From the NCBI GenBank assembly GCA_016218805.1, contig JACRCW010000101.1, positions 1 to 52,140 on the forward strand: a DNA stretch of 52,140 nucleotides. The letters run 5' to 3'. The position numbers and the translations under genes are program-made. The notes beneath the pieces were generated by a model. The model was not told where the DNA came from, made no database searches, and saw only the letters and a list, made by a program, of their open reading frames with translations. Each line of letters opens with the position of its first letter. The first letter of the stretch is position 1. The stretch comes from Deltaproteobacteria bacterium. GTDB taxonomy: Bacteria > Myxococcota > JACRCW01. Shown here one piece after another: positions 41,947-50,550 of this stretch.

Positions 41947-43479
41947 TCACGACGCAAGCGCGTGTTGCCCTTCTAGCATGACCTGGGCACGCAGGCTCAC
42001 CAGGTCCCGTCCCACCGTGGCCACCGCCAGCGTGCGGTCTCCGCCCAGGAACGTGACGGTGGCATCGCGCGCCTGCAGGCTCCCGTCGACGACGATCCGG
42101 TCCCACGTTTCCGCGTGACCCACGTATGCAATCGTCACGTCGTAATGCTGACTCCAGAAGAACGGGACCAGGGTGCAGGGTTCACGGCGGCGCAGCATGT
42201 TGCGCGCCGCCAGCTGCCCGTGGCGCTGCGCCACCACCCAATGCTCCACGCGGATGCTCCGGCCCGAATGCGGGTCCGGCCAGCGCGCAATATCCCCCGC
42301 CGCGTAGATGCCGGGAATGCGGGTCTGCAGGTAGGGGTCCACCAGCACGCCACCATCCACCGCCAGCCCCGCCTCCTGCGCCAGCGCCACCGCGGGCCGC
42401 ACGCCAATGCCAACGACGACGACGTCCGCCGGCAACACCCGGCCGCTCTCCAGCACGACCGCGCCCGCCTCGATGGCGCGCGGGGACTGGCCCAGGTGGA
42501 AGATGACGCCGTGCTGTTCATGCACGCTGCGGATGAAATCCCCCAATTGCGGACCCAGCACGCGCTCCAGCGGCCGCGCTTCGCGGCCCACAACGGACAC
42601 CTGGAGGTTGCGCGCGCGCAAGGACGCCGCCACCTCCAGGCCAATGAAGCTGGCGCCCACCACGACGGCGCGCTGGGCCCCGCCGAGCGCAGTGATGAGC
42701 GCGCGGCTGTCCGCGAGCGTGCGCAGGTGGTGCACGTGGGGGAGGTCCGCGCCGGGGATGGTGAGCCGGACGGGTTCCGAGCCCGTGGCCAGCAGCAACG
42801 CGTCAAACGGGTGGGTGCGGCCCGCGGTTGTCTCCACGCAGCGCCTGGCCACGTCAATCCGCGTGACGCGTACGCCCGTCACCAGGTCAATGCGCTGCTG
42901 TTGGAAGAACTCCGCAGGGCGCAGGGGAATCCAGTCCTCGGGTGCCGTCCCGGCCAGGTAGTCCTTGGAGAGGTTGGGGCGGTCGTACGGCGCGGCGGGG
43001 TCGGCGCTGAGCAGGGTGAGCGCGCCGGCGTATCCTTCGCGGCGGAGCATCTCCGCGGCGGCGTGCCCGGCTGCACCACCGCCCACAATCACCACGGACG
43101 CAAGCCCGGCCTGCACCGGCGCGCGCGCGGTGGTCCGCACGGGCGACCGGCCCGTGACGACGATCCGCGTGCCGCGCTGCTCCACCTCCCAGCACGCCAG
43201 GGGCTTCAACGCCGGCGCCGCCAGCGCCTCACCGGTGCGCAGGCTGAAACACGCGTGGTGCCACGGGCAGCGCACCGTGTCGTCGTCCAAGAGGCCGTCC
43301 GCCAGCGGACCACCGTAATGCGTGCACGTGGCTGCCACGGCCAACAGCTGCGTGCCGCGCCGCGCCACCAGCACCGCTTCCCCGTCCACGTGCCCCAGCA
43401 CCACCCCGCCCTCTGCCAGGTCCGCCGCGGGAATGCCCGCAGCCAGATCAGGTCCCTTCAAATCACCGGTTTCTGCCAT
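41947..43479 (-). CDS. Rieske-domain FAD/NAD(P)H oxidoreductase (AIF-like)
   Basis: A 510-residue protein. ATG 43479 has GGAGGCG upstream; an upstream frame to 43662 lacks one. Residues of about 20-105 are a Rieske [2Fe-2S] domain with Cys52-His54 (CTHYGGPL) and Cys71-His74 (CPWHHACF). The rest is a pyridine nucleotide-disulphide reductase: FAD site VVIVGGGAAGHAAAE, NAD site VVVGASFIGLEVA and the second FAD contact GIYAAGDIA. The combination is that of AIFM3-like proteins and ferredoxin reductases of dioxygenase systems. No dioxygenase is nearby, so it probably feeds electrons to another acceptor, possibly the adjacent hemerythrin (inference). Confidence 0.9.
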   Translation of the reverse strand: MAETGDLKGPDLAAGIPAADLAEGGVVLGHVDGEAVLVARRGTQLLAVAATCTHYGGPLADGLLDDDTVRCPWHHACFSLRTGEALAAPALKPLACWEVEQRGTRIVVTGRSPVRTTARAPVQAGLASVVIVGGGAAGHAAAEMLRREGYAGALTLLSADPAAPYDRPNLSKDYLAGTAPEDWIPLRPAEFFQQQRIDLVTGVRVTRIDVARRCVETTAGRTHPFDALLLATGSEPVRLTIPGADLPHVHHLRTLADSRALITALGGAQRAVVVGASFIGLEVAASLRARNLQVSVVGREARPLERVLGPQLGDFIRSVHEQHGVIFHLGQSPRAIEAGAVVLESGRVLPADVVVVGIGVRPAVALAQEAGLAVDGGVLVDPYLQTRIPGIYAAGDIARWPDPHSGRSIRVEHWVVAQRHGQLAARNMLRRREPCTLVPFFWSQHYDVTIAYVGHAETWDRIVVDGSLQARDATVTFLGGDRTLAVATVGRDLVSLRAQVMLEGQHALAS

Positions 43480-43692
43480 GGAGCGCCTCCCCGGATGGGG
43501 ACATACAGGTGCGGGGCCATCCCGGCAGGCTGGGGTTGTGACGCTGCCCGGGCGGCCGAGTACGCTCAACGACATGGGGCCCGCGCCGGCTGGAAACCAT
43601 GACGTGATGGGGAACGACAGCGCCGCTGTGCGGGCGGACGTGCTGGAGCTGGGTTGCCGCAAGGTGGCCGGGACGGCGCAAGGACGGGAGAG

Positions 43693-45066
43693 ATGAGCGT
43701 GACTGCTCGCGGGGCGGACCGCGCAAGGGAAGGGCGGCTGGTGCTCGTCAATCCTTCGCGGCTGTATTCAGACGGCTGGTCCACGGACGCGGAGGCGGGC
43801 CGCAACAACCCCGCGTTTGAGATCCTCCGCGGCGCCGTGCAGGGCGCGGTGAACGTGGAAGTGCTGGACCTTCCCACGCAGGTGGGCGTGCCGGAGAGTG
43901 ACGCCCAGCGCGAAAAGTTCCTGGCGCTGACGTGCGCCCTCATTGACGGCACGGACTGGGACGGCGCGCTGGTAGGGATTTCCTGCTGGTCATCGCTGCA
44001 CTACCTGGCCACGCTGGAAGTGGCCCGCATGATCAAGCGCCGCAGTCCGGGCACGCGCATTGTTGTGGGCGGCTATCACCCCACGGCGGTTCCCGGTGAT
44101 TTCCTGGAATTCCCGGATTTGTTTGACCACGTGGTGCAGGGGGCGGGGGAGCGGGTGCTCAAGGGCATCCTGACCGGGCGCATCAAGCAGCGCCTGGTCC
44201 ACGCGCCTGCAACCCGCGGTGCGCCCCGTGAGCTGTTGCACCAGCGGCCGCCCGAGCGCCCCACGGCGGTGCACTACGTGTACCTGAGCCGGGGCTGTCC
44301 GTTTGAATGCAGCTATTGCATGGAAAGCACCATGAGCCTGCGCCAGTGGCGCGCCCTTGGGCCCCGGCAGGCCGCGGACCTGGTGGTGGCCATTGACCGC
44401 ACGGGACACGCCGGGCGCATTGCCATCTGTGACCCGTGTTTTGGCGCCAATCCCAAGTGGCGGCATGCCTTCCTCCGCCGCCTGGTGGACCGGGGAATCA
44501 CCACGCAGGTCTGGGCGGAGACCCGCCCGGACACCTTCCAGGAGGAGGATTTCCAGCTGCTGCAACAGCTCCCATTTCAGGTGGATTTCGGGATTGACTC
44601 CGCGTCGGAGACCATGCTGCGCATCATGCGGAAGACCAACAATCCCCGGCGCTACCTGGACCGGACCGCGGACGTGTGCCGCCAGCTGGATGCGCGCGGC
44701 GTGCGCTTCTGCCTCTACCTCATCTTCAACCACCCCGGAGAAACGGACTACACCATCCACGAAACAGTGGAATATCTCTCCGCCCTGCGCAGCAGCCTGC
44801 GGAACAATCACGGGCATTTTGTGGCGGGCACGTACTTCTACGTCCCGGGCACCGCGGTGGAGACGGAGCTGGCGCAATTGGCGGAGGATCACGGGACCGT
44901 GGTCCATGAGCCGGCGTGGTGGAAACAGCGGTCACCGCACCACCCGCTGGCCACGCGCGTGGACGCCACCACCGGGCGGCCCGGGTCCGAAATCCACGGC
45001 GACCATTGGTGGCGCGCCATGGAACGCCTCAACCGGCCGCTGGGCGCGTGGCGGTTCCTGCGGTGA
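43693..45066 (+). CDS. Radical SAM protein with B12-binding-like N-terminal domain
   Basis: A 457-residue protein from ATG 43693 with GGGAGAG upstream. Residues of about 15-165 have a Rossmann-like layout seen in cobalamin-binding radical SAM enzymes (VGISCWSSLHYLATLEVARM, IVVGGYHPTAVPG), but the axial-His DxHxxG motif is not evident, so cobalamin binding is doubtful. The [4Fe-4S] motif is CPFECSYC (Cys202, Cys206, Cys209). The barrel includes DFGIDSASETMLRIMRK and YLIFNHPGETD. The C-terminus is Trp-rich. No substrate or pathway partner is visible nearby; it is divergent from the Rieske gene with a 213-base gap. Confidence 0.82.
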   Translation: MSVTARGADRAREGRLVLVNPSRLYSDGWSTDAEAGRNNPAFEILRGAVQGAVNVEVLDLPTQVGVPESDAQREKFLALTCALIDGTDWDGALVGISCWSSLHYLATLEVARMIKRRSPGTRIVVGGYHPTAVPGDFLEFPDLFDHVVQGAGERVLKGILTGRIKQRLVHAPATRGAPRELLHQRPPERPTAVHYVYLSRGCPFECSYCMESTMSLRQWRALGPRQAADLVVAIDRTGHAGRIAICDPCFGANPKWRHAFLRRLVDRGITTQVWAETRPDTFQEEDFQLLQQLPFQVDFGIDSASETMLRIMRKTNNPRRYLDRTADVCRQLDARGVRFCLYLIFNHPGETDYTIHETVEYLSALRSSLRNNHGHFVAGTYFYVPGTAVETELAQLAEDHGTVVHEPAWWKQRSPHHPLATRVDATTGRPGSEIHGDHWWRAMERLNRPLGAWRFLR

Positions 45067-45086
45067 ATGGGCGGGGGCCGCGCGCG

Positions 45087-45974
45087 CTACTGCACGCGGC
45101 AGCAGCGGGCCTTCACGCGCGCATTGGTGTTGGCGGACACGCCGCAGCCGGAATCACTCTGGGTGAACGCGCCAATCCCCGTGAACACGTACCCCGCGTT
45201 GCAGGCCGGCGGAGCGGGGTCCGGGTAGGCGGTACAACCCGTGAAACTTCCCCAGCCCGTCGTGTAACAGTCCAGGGTGGCGCCCAGAAAGCCCGTGGCC
45301 GTCACGGTGCCCGTGGCGGACACGTTGCCGGACTGGTCCACGTGAAACACGCCCGCGGTCCACGGGTGATTGACCAGGCGGAAGGTCCCGTTGAGATTCT
45401 CCAGGTACATCACCGTGCCATTGGCGCCGGCGAGCTGCAGCACCTGACCTTCAGCCGCCCGCCAGGAAAAGGCGGCATTTCCGCCATTGATGCTCACGTC
45501 ACCGCTGAAAGATGCCGTTTCCGCGGCCAGGTCCTTGGCGCGTGCCGTCACCAGCGAACTGGGCGCGGACATCAGCCGCTGCCGTCCCGCCAGTGGCACG
45601 TACGGAGCGCCGGCAGCGGGCGCCACTTCCACGGCCAGGTAGACCTCTGGGTAGGTGAACACGGTCGCCGCCAGTGTCGTCCGGGCGCCCAGTGCCACGC
45701 CGAACCGCCCAGCCCGTACTTCCACCAGCGGCGCTCGCGCGTCGGCGCCATCGTGGGTTTCGGCCCACAGTTCGGTGCCGCCGGTGGCAGCATCAAACAT
45801 ACGGAAGTTCATGGCCACGCTCCCGTTGATGGGCACGCCGTTGTCCTCCAGCATCCCCTCGTAGCCAATGAGCCGGGGAGGAATCCCGTAGTTTCCCGTC
45901 GTGGCGGTCACCGCCACCGCCACCAACGCCAGTGCCAGGGTGGCGCCGAGGAATCCCAAGAAACGCTTTGACAT
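45087..45974 (-). CDS. Exported structural protein, collagen-free tail-fibre-like
   Basis: A 295-residue protein, start at ATG 45974 (MSKRFLGFLGATLALALVAV), an N-terminal signal or anchor. It has the pattern IGYEGMLEDNGVPINGSVAMNF, LVEVRAGRFGVALG, VYLAVEV and RQRLMSAPSSL, a beta-sandwich found in many exported proteins that precede phage-tail-like or intramolecular chaperone domains. The middle has repeated short strands (VFHVDQSGNVSATGTVTATG). The C-terminus has six or so cysteines (LDCYTTG, TGCTAY, CNAGY, CGVSA, CCRVQ). Function unknown; likely a surface or appendage component. Confidence 0.65.
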   Translation of the reverse strand: MSKRFLGFLGATLALALVAVAVTATTGNYGIPPRLIGYEGMLEDNGVPINGSVAMNFRMFDAATGGTELWAETHDGADARAPLVEVRAGRFGVALGARTTLAATVFTYPEVYLAVEVAPAAGAPYVPLAGRQRLMSAPSSLVTARAKDLAAETASFSGDVSINGGNAAFSWRAAEGQVLQLAGANGTVMYLENLNGTFRLVNHPWTAGVFHVDQSGNVSATGTVTATGFLGATLDCYTTGWGSFTGCTAYPDPAPPACNAGYVFTGIGAFTQSDSGCGVSANTNARVKARCCRVQ

Positions 45975-46070
45975 GGTCCGCCTTCCAGGTTGTGCGCCGC
46001 CGCCGCGGCCGCGCCGTCGTCGGACCGCTGATACGTGGCCGCCTGCCAAACGGCAAGGCCGCGCTTTCCG

Positions 46071-49000
46071 TCACCGCCGTGCTCCAGGCGAAGAAGCCGC
46101 TCCGGGCATAGCGAGCCGGTGCAGCGTCTCCGGCACGGCGATTTCAACGCTTTGATCGCCGGAGCCCATTTGCACCGGCGCTGTGAAGTACGCAGGCCCG
46201 CCGGTGGGGTCATGCTTGATCACCACCAGCGTGTGCGCCCCGCCCGGCACGTTGCGGAACACCAGCGCGTTGCCGGCGGTGGTGTCCGCCATGCGGCCGG
46301 CCATCATCAGTGACACCAGGTCCTCCGCGGACTGGATGCTTCCCTGCGCGCCGGCCACCAACACGCCCATGGCGCCCGCACCCGCCGACGGAACCAGGCG
46401 CACCGTGAGGGTGCTCCCGTCCGCGGGCTCGGCCAGGTCCACCGTCACCTCCGCCCCCTCCGGCAGGTCCGCCGCGGCCTTCAACATTGACGCCGCGCTG
46501 GATACCTCCCGGAATGGCGCCCTTTTGCCCGCCGCAACGGGAAAAGCCATGATGAAGTACTTGCCGGCGGTGAGCCCGCTGAAACGGTAGGTTCCATCCG
46601 GTCCGGTATCCGTCGCCTGCGGCGCAACAAACGCGCTGCCACCGCCGGCCAGATTCACACGCACCCGGGGCCAGGGCTCTCCCTTGGCGTTGGAGATCCT
46701 GCCGCGGATCACCCCGCCCGCCGCCAGGACGATTTCCAGGGTTTCCACGCCGGGGGCCGCCGTAGCGCGCCCCGGCGCGTGGTCCGGGTGCACGGCGGAG
46801 AGGGTCGCGGCGGTGTCGGGTACGTTCTTCAAAACAAACGAACCGGTCGCGTCCGTCGTCGCGCCGGCGGACGCCGGTTTCTCCGGAGACATGACAAAGA
46901 AATCCCCGGCATCCGCGACAACTACGGTGACCTGCGCACCGGCCACCGGTGCCCGGGCCGCGGACAGCACCTGCCCGCGCAGGACGCGCCCGCGGCCCAG
47001 GACCACGTCCTCCACTTCCAGGTCCGCGTCATCCGGGGCGGTCACCTCGCGGTGATACGGGGCGTACCCGTCGGCCACCACGTGGAGAGCCAGCGGCCCC
47101 GGCCGGTCCACGCGCACCTCAAACGCGCCGGTGGCGTTGGCAAACGCCTCGTTGTTCACGGTGAAGGTCCGGACCGGATTGGCACGCCCGTCCACCACGC
47201 GGCCGCGCACGCGTCCCAGCGGGCGCAGCACCACCCGCACGTCGGATTGCGGCGCCTCCACCACCAGCGCGCCCGCATCCGGTAGGACCTGCAAATAGCC
47301 ACGCTTGCGCGCCACCAGGATGACCCGGCCCGGATGCACGCCGTGCAATGAGAACGTGCCGTCCGGGTCGGAGTGTCCAAAGGCCCGCCCCGGCCGGCCG
47401 TCCGCGGCAGCCTCCGACTGCGGCGCTTCATTGACGGCGGACAGCATCACCTCCGCCACCGGGCGCTGCTGCATGTCCACCACAACGCCGTCAATGAACT
47501 GCCCTTCGTCCACCACCAACCGCACCGGCGGCGCGCTCCCGTGGGCCACGGTGACCACCGCTTCGGCGCTGGCGGGGCCCGCGCCCGGAGGCCTGGCTTC
47601 CACCTTCCATGCTCCGTCCTCCAGGCCGCGAAGCTGGAATTCACCCTGTTTACCCGTGGTCGTGGAACGCAGGGTCTCCTCCTTGCGTTCTTCAGGCGCG
47701 CTGGCATGGACCCTGGCGCCCACCACGGGCTCATCCCTCCCATTCACCACCACGCCGGCAACCACGCCACCAGGCTCAAGCACCACGCGCAGGCGCGCGT
47801 CCGGCGCGCGGGCGGACAGGCTGCGCGGGAGGTAGTCGTCATGCGCTAAGCGCAGCGCGTACTCCCCGGGGGCCAGCCCGGTCACGGAGAACGTTCCGTC
47901 GTCGTGACTGCGCGCCCATTGCGGCTCAGCCGGCCCACCGCCGGACAAAACGGCGGATATGCTGACGCCTGTCAGCGGCGCGCCCTCCGGGTTGACGATG
48001 ATTCCCTGCAGGGTGGCCGCGGGCGCCAGGACCACGTCAAGCGCTGTGGCGGCACCCGCTTCCACACGGATGGGCTCACTGCGGTGCGTCACGTACCCAT
48101 CCGCGGACACCGTCACGGTGAAGGATCCGGCCGCCAGCGGGGCAACGCTGAAGTGTCCCGCGGGGTCCGTGCGGCGTGCTGATTCACGGGATTTCCAGGA
48201 CGCGGTATCGGACAAGCTCGCCTTGACCTCTGCTCCCGCCACAGGCCGCCGCTCAACGTCACGGACCGTGCCGCGCAGGGAGCCGCACGCGTGCAGCACC
48301 AGGTCAACCACGCATTCCGTCGTGCCCTCGCGGACCGTGGCGCTCGCGAACGCGCCCCGCGTTTCGTCGCCCGCCTCCAGGGAGTAGCTGCCAGGGCGCA
48401 GCCCGGGAAACGCATACGTGCCGTCCGGCGCGGTACGCGTCTCCAGTTTCTTGTGCTCGCCGTCCAGTCGCACGGCCATGCCCGCGGCCGGCTCGTCGTT
48501 GTCCAGGACGCGGCCGTGCAGGCGCTTGGCGGAATACAGCTTGATGGTGTGTTCGCCGTCCCGGCCTTCCGTGCGCGTGTGTCCCGGGAGCAGCGCGCCG
48601 GCGCTCGCCACCAGCGTGTAGTCACCCGCCGGCACCGGCCCCACGCGGAACCGGCCGTCGGCCGCGCTGGTCACTTCAAAGAAGCGGCTGTGGGGAGCGT
48701 AGATGGCGGTGACCACCGCGCCGCCCACCGGCTGGTCGGAGTCCGTCACCGCACGCCCCGCCAGGAACTGCCCGGGCGCAAGCAACACATCGGCCGCGAG
48801 TTCGCCCGCCCGGACGTCCACCCGCACGCCGACAGCGCCGTCTGCCTCGGCCCACACCGCCACCGGCTGGTCGCCGGTGCCGCGCAGCTCATAGCTGCCG
48901 TCGGACGCGGACCGCGCGAAGCCCAGTGGCGGCGGCTCGCCCAGGCGGCGCCCCACCACGTCCAACAGTTGCGCCGCCGCTTCACCGCACCCACACTCCA

Positions 49001-49376
49001 ACAACCGGCGCCCGCACCGGTTGCTGCATTGGCACATCATTCCGGAAAGCACGTCTTCCGGCGCGGCACCCGTGGCAAGCACAGACGCTCCGCCCACCGG
49101 GCCGGCCGCGTTGCGGATGACGCCGCGTATCACCGTCTCAGACGCAGCCGAGGCGCCACCGTCGGAGGAAGCACGCCCGCGCGCGCGCGGGGCGGCCGCC
49201 GTCGTGCCGCCGGCTTCCAGCGCGGTCGTGGTGGCGTCGGACGCGGTCGCGGCGTCTTCGGAGCGCAGCAACCACCACGCGGCCAGGGCCAGTGAACCCA
49301 GCACACACGTCGTGACCGCCACACGCGCAGTGCGGTGACGTTTGACCGGTTCCGACAATTGCCCGGATTTGGTCAT
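46071..49376 (-). CDS. Large surface protein with about ten carboxypeptidase-regulatory-like domains
   Basis: A 1101-residue protein. An N-terminal membrane helix (residues of about 18-37, VTTCVLGSLALAAWWLL) anchors it with the bulk outside. A Cys cluster follows near residue 113 (MMCQCSNRCGRRLLECGCG). The rest is a chain of 80-90-residue Ig-like modules with the recurring pattern G-x-V-x-D...PV-x-GA-x-V...DG-x-F-x-(I/L)-x-GL-x-(P)G-x-Y, e.g. DGTFSVTGLAPGEYALRLA and DGTYRFSGLTAGKYFIMAF. Such modules occur in large adhesins and cell-surface proteins. No peptidase domain is present. It is downstream of an EamA gene on the same strand. Confidence 0.85.
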   Translation of the reverse strand: MTKSGQLSEPVKRHRTARVAVTTCVLGSLALAAWWLLRSEDAATASDATTTALEAGGTTAAAPRARGRASSDGGASAASETVIRGVIRNAAGPVGGASVLATGAAPEDVLSGMMCQCSNRCGRRLLECGCGEAAAQLLDVVGRRLGEPPPLGFARSASDGSYELRGTGDQPVAVWAEADGAVGVRVDVRAGELAADVLLAPGQFLAGRAVTDSDQPVGGAVVTAIYAPHSRFFEVTSAADGRFRVGPVPAGDYTLVASAGALLPGHTRTEGRDGEHTIKLYSAKRLHGRVLDNDEPAAGMAVRLDGEHKKLETRTAPDGTYAFPGLRPGSYSLEAGDETRGAFASATVREGTTECVVDLVLHACGSLRGTVRDVERRPVAGAEVKASLSDTASWKSRESARRTDPAGHFSVAPLAAGSFTVTVSADGYVTHRSEPIRVEAGAATALDVVLAPAATLQGIIVNPEGAPLTGVSISAVLSGGGPAEPQWARSHDDGTFSVTGLAPGEYALRLAHDDYLPRSLSARAPDARLRVVLEPGGVVAGVVVNGRDEPVVGARVHASAPEERKEETLRSTTTGKQGEFQLRGLEDGAWKVEARPPGAGPASAEAVVTVAHGSAPPVRLVVDEGQFIDGVVVDMQQRPVAEVMLSAVNEAPQSEAAADGRPGRAFGHSDPDGTFSLHGVHPGRVILVARKRGYLQVLPDAGALVVEAPQSDVRVVLRPLGRVRGRVVDGRANPVRTFTVNNEAFANATGAFEVRVDRPGPLALHVVADGYAPYHREVTAPDDADLEVEDVVLGRGRVLRGQVLSAARAPVAGAQVTVVVADAGDFFVMSPEKPASAGATTDATGSFVLKNVPDTAATLSAVHPDHAPGRATAAPGVETLEIVLAAGGVIRGRISNAKGEPWPRVRVNLAGGGSAFVAPQATDTGPDGTYRFSGLTAGKYFIMAFPVAAGKRAPFREVSSAASMLKAAADLPEGAEVTVDLAEPADGSTLTVRLVPSAGAGAMGVLVAGAQGSIQSAEDLVSLMMAGRMADTTAGNALVFRNVPGGAHTLVVIKHDPTGGPAYFTAPVQMGSGDQSVEIAVPETLHRLAMPGAASSPGARR

Positions 49377-49577
49377 GCGGATCCCCCAGGAAAGTCATGC
49401 CGCCGAAGGGTGGCCCGCTGACTGCGTGGGCGCAAGGTCCTCGGTTCAGGTCGCGACGTGTGAGGGCGGCCTCAGCCAATCTCCGCGCAATGCGCCTGGA
49501 CGCGCGGAAACTCAGCGGCGGCGGTGGGTTTCCCGGGAATTGCAGCCGCGGCCGCCACAGCGCGCCTTCCGCGCTGC

Positions 49578-50459
49578 TCAGCGCGCCACCACCGCCGCAG
49601 GCCGATTGGCGATCCACACGCCGATGAAGATGATCCCGCCGCCGGCAAGGACGGCGGGGGAGGGCACTTCGCCCAGGACGGGGTAGGCGGCCAGCGCGGA
49701 GAACACCGGTTGCAGGTAGATGAACACCGCCACCAGCGACGGGGGCGCGTCCCGCAGCGCCACGGCGTTGAGGTAGTACGTCCCCACCGTGGGACCCAGC
49801 ACCACCCACGCGATGATCGCCACCAGCGCCGGCGTCCACGCAATCTCCGCCCCAACGAGCGATGGCACAGTGACGGGCGCCGCGAACAGCGCGCCCCAGA
49901 AGAAGATCCACGGCACCAGCGCCAGCGGGCTGAGCTCGCGTGACAGGGAACGCGTGACGACGAGATACCCCGCGTAGGACAGCGTGCTGGCCAGCAACAT
50001 CAGGTTGCCCTGCAGGGCGTCCGGGCCCAGTTGCACGCGCCCCGCGCCCGTCACAAACAACGCTCCGCCCAACGCTGTTGCCATGCCCAGTACGCGGTGG
50101 CGCGTGGGTTGTTCCGCGCGCAACAGCAACGCCAGGGCGAGCGTGAACACCGGGATGGTGGTGGCGAGAACGGTGCTGTTCACCGCGCCGGTGCGCTGCA
50201 GTCCGCCAATGAACAACAACTGGTTGACGGTGATTCCCAACAGGCCCGCCGCCGCCACGCGCACGTGCTGCTGCACGGTGAGGCGCGCCATCCGTCCCAA
50301 TGCGACAAACAGCAGCGTGGCCAGGCCGGCGCGCAGCCCAATGAGCGCCGGCCCCGGCATGGCGCGCAGTGCGATCTTCCCGATGACGGGCCAGGTCCCG
50401 AACAGCAGTTGCACGACGAGCAGGGCGCCGTGCACGCGCCATTGGAAACGGTGGAACAC
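49578..50459 (-). CDS. EamA/DMT-family transporter
   Basis: A 293-residue inner-membrane protein with ten hydrophobic helices in two homologous EamA halves (starting LLVVQLLFGTWPVIGKIAL and LMLLASTLSYAGYLVVTR). Members export amino acids or other small metabolites; substrate cannot be predicted from sequence. ATG 50459. Flanked by a 201-base gap to the surface-protein gene, in which no feature stands out. Confidence 0.9.
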   Translation of the reverse strand: MFHRFQWRVHGALLVVQLLFGTWPVIGKIALRAMPGPALIGLRAGLATLLFVALGRMARLTVQQHVRVAAAGLLGITVNQLLFIGGLQRTGAVNSTVLATTIPVFTLALALLLRAEQPTRHRVLGMATALGGALFVTGAGRVQLGPDALQGNLMLLASTLSYAGYLVVTRSLSRELSPLALVPWIFFWGALFAAPVTVPSLVGAEIAWTPALVAIIAWVVLGPTVGTYYLNAVALRDAPPSLVAVFIYLQPVFSALAAYPVLGEVPSPAVLAGGGIIFIGVWIANRPAAVVAR

Positions 50460-50550
50460 GGCTGGCCCCTACCACGTGGCGCGCTCGCGGGGGTCCGCGC
50501 GCAGTGAAACAGGAATCCGTCAGGGATGGCGCGGACGGCGCCGCCGCGCC

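Noticed and set aside
43480..43662. N-terminal extension of the Rieske reductase
   Set aside because: Low-complexity Ser/Pro/Ala sequence with no domain match; ATG 43479 has a good ribosome-binding site.
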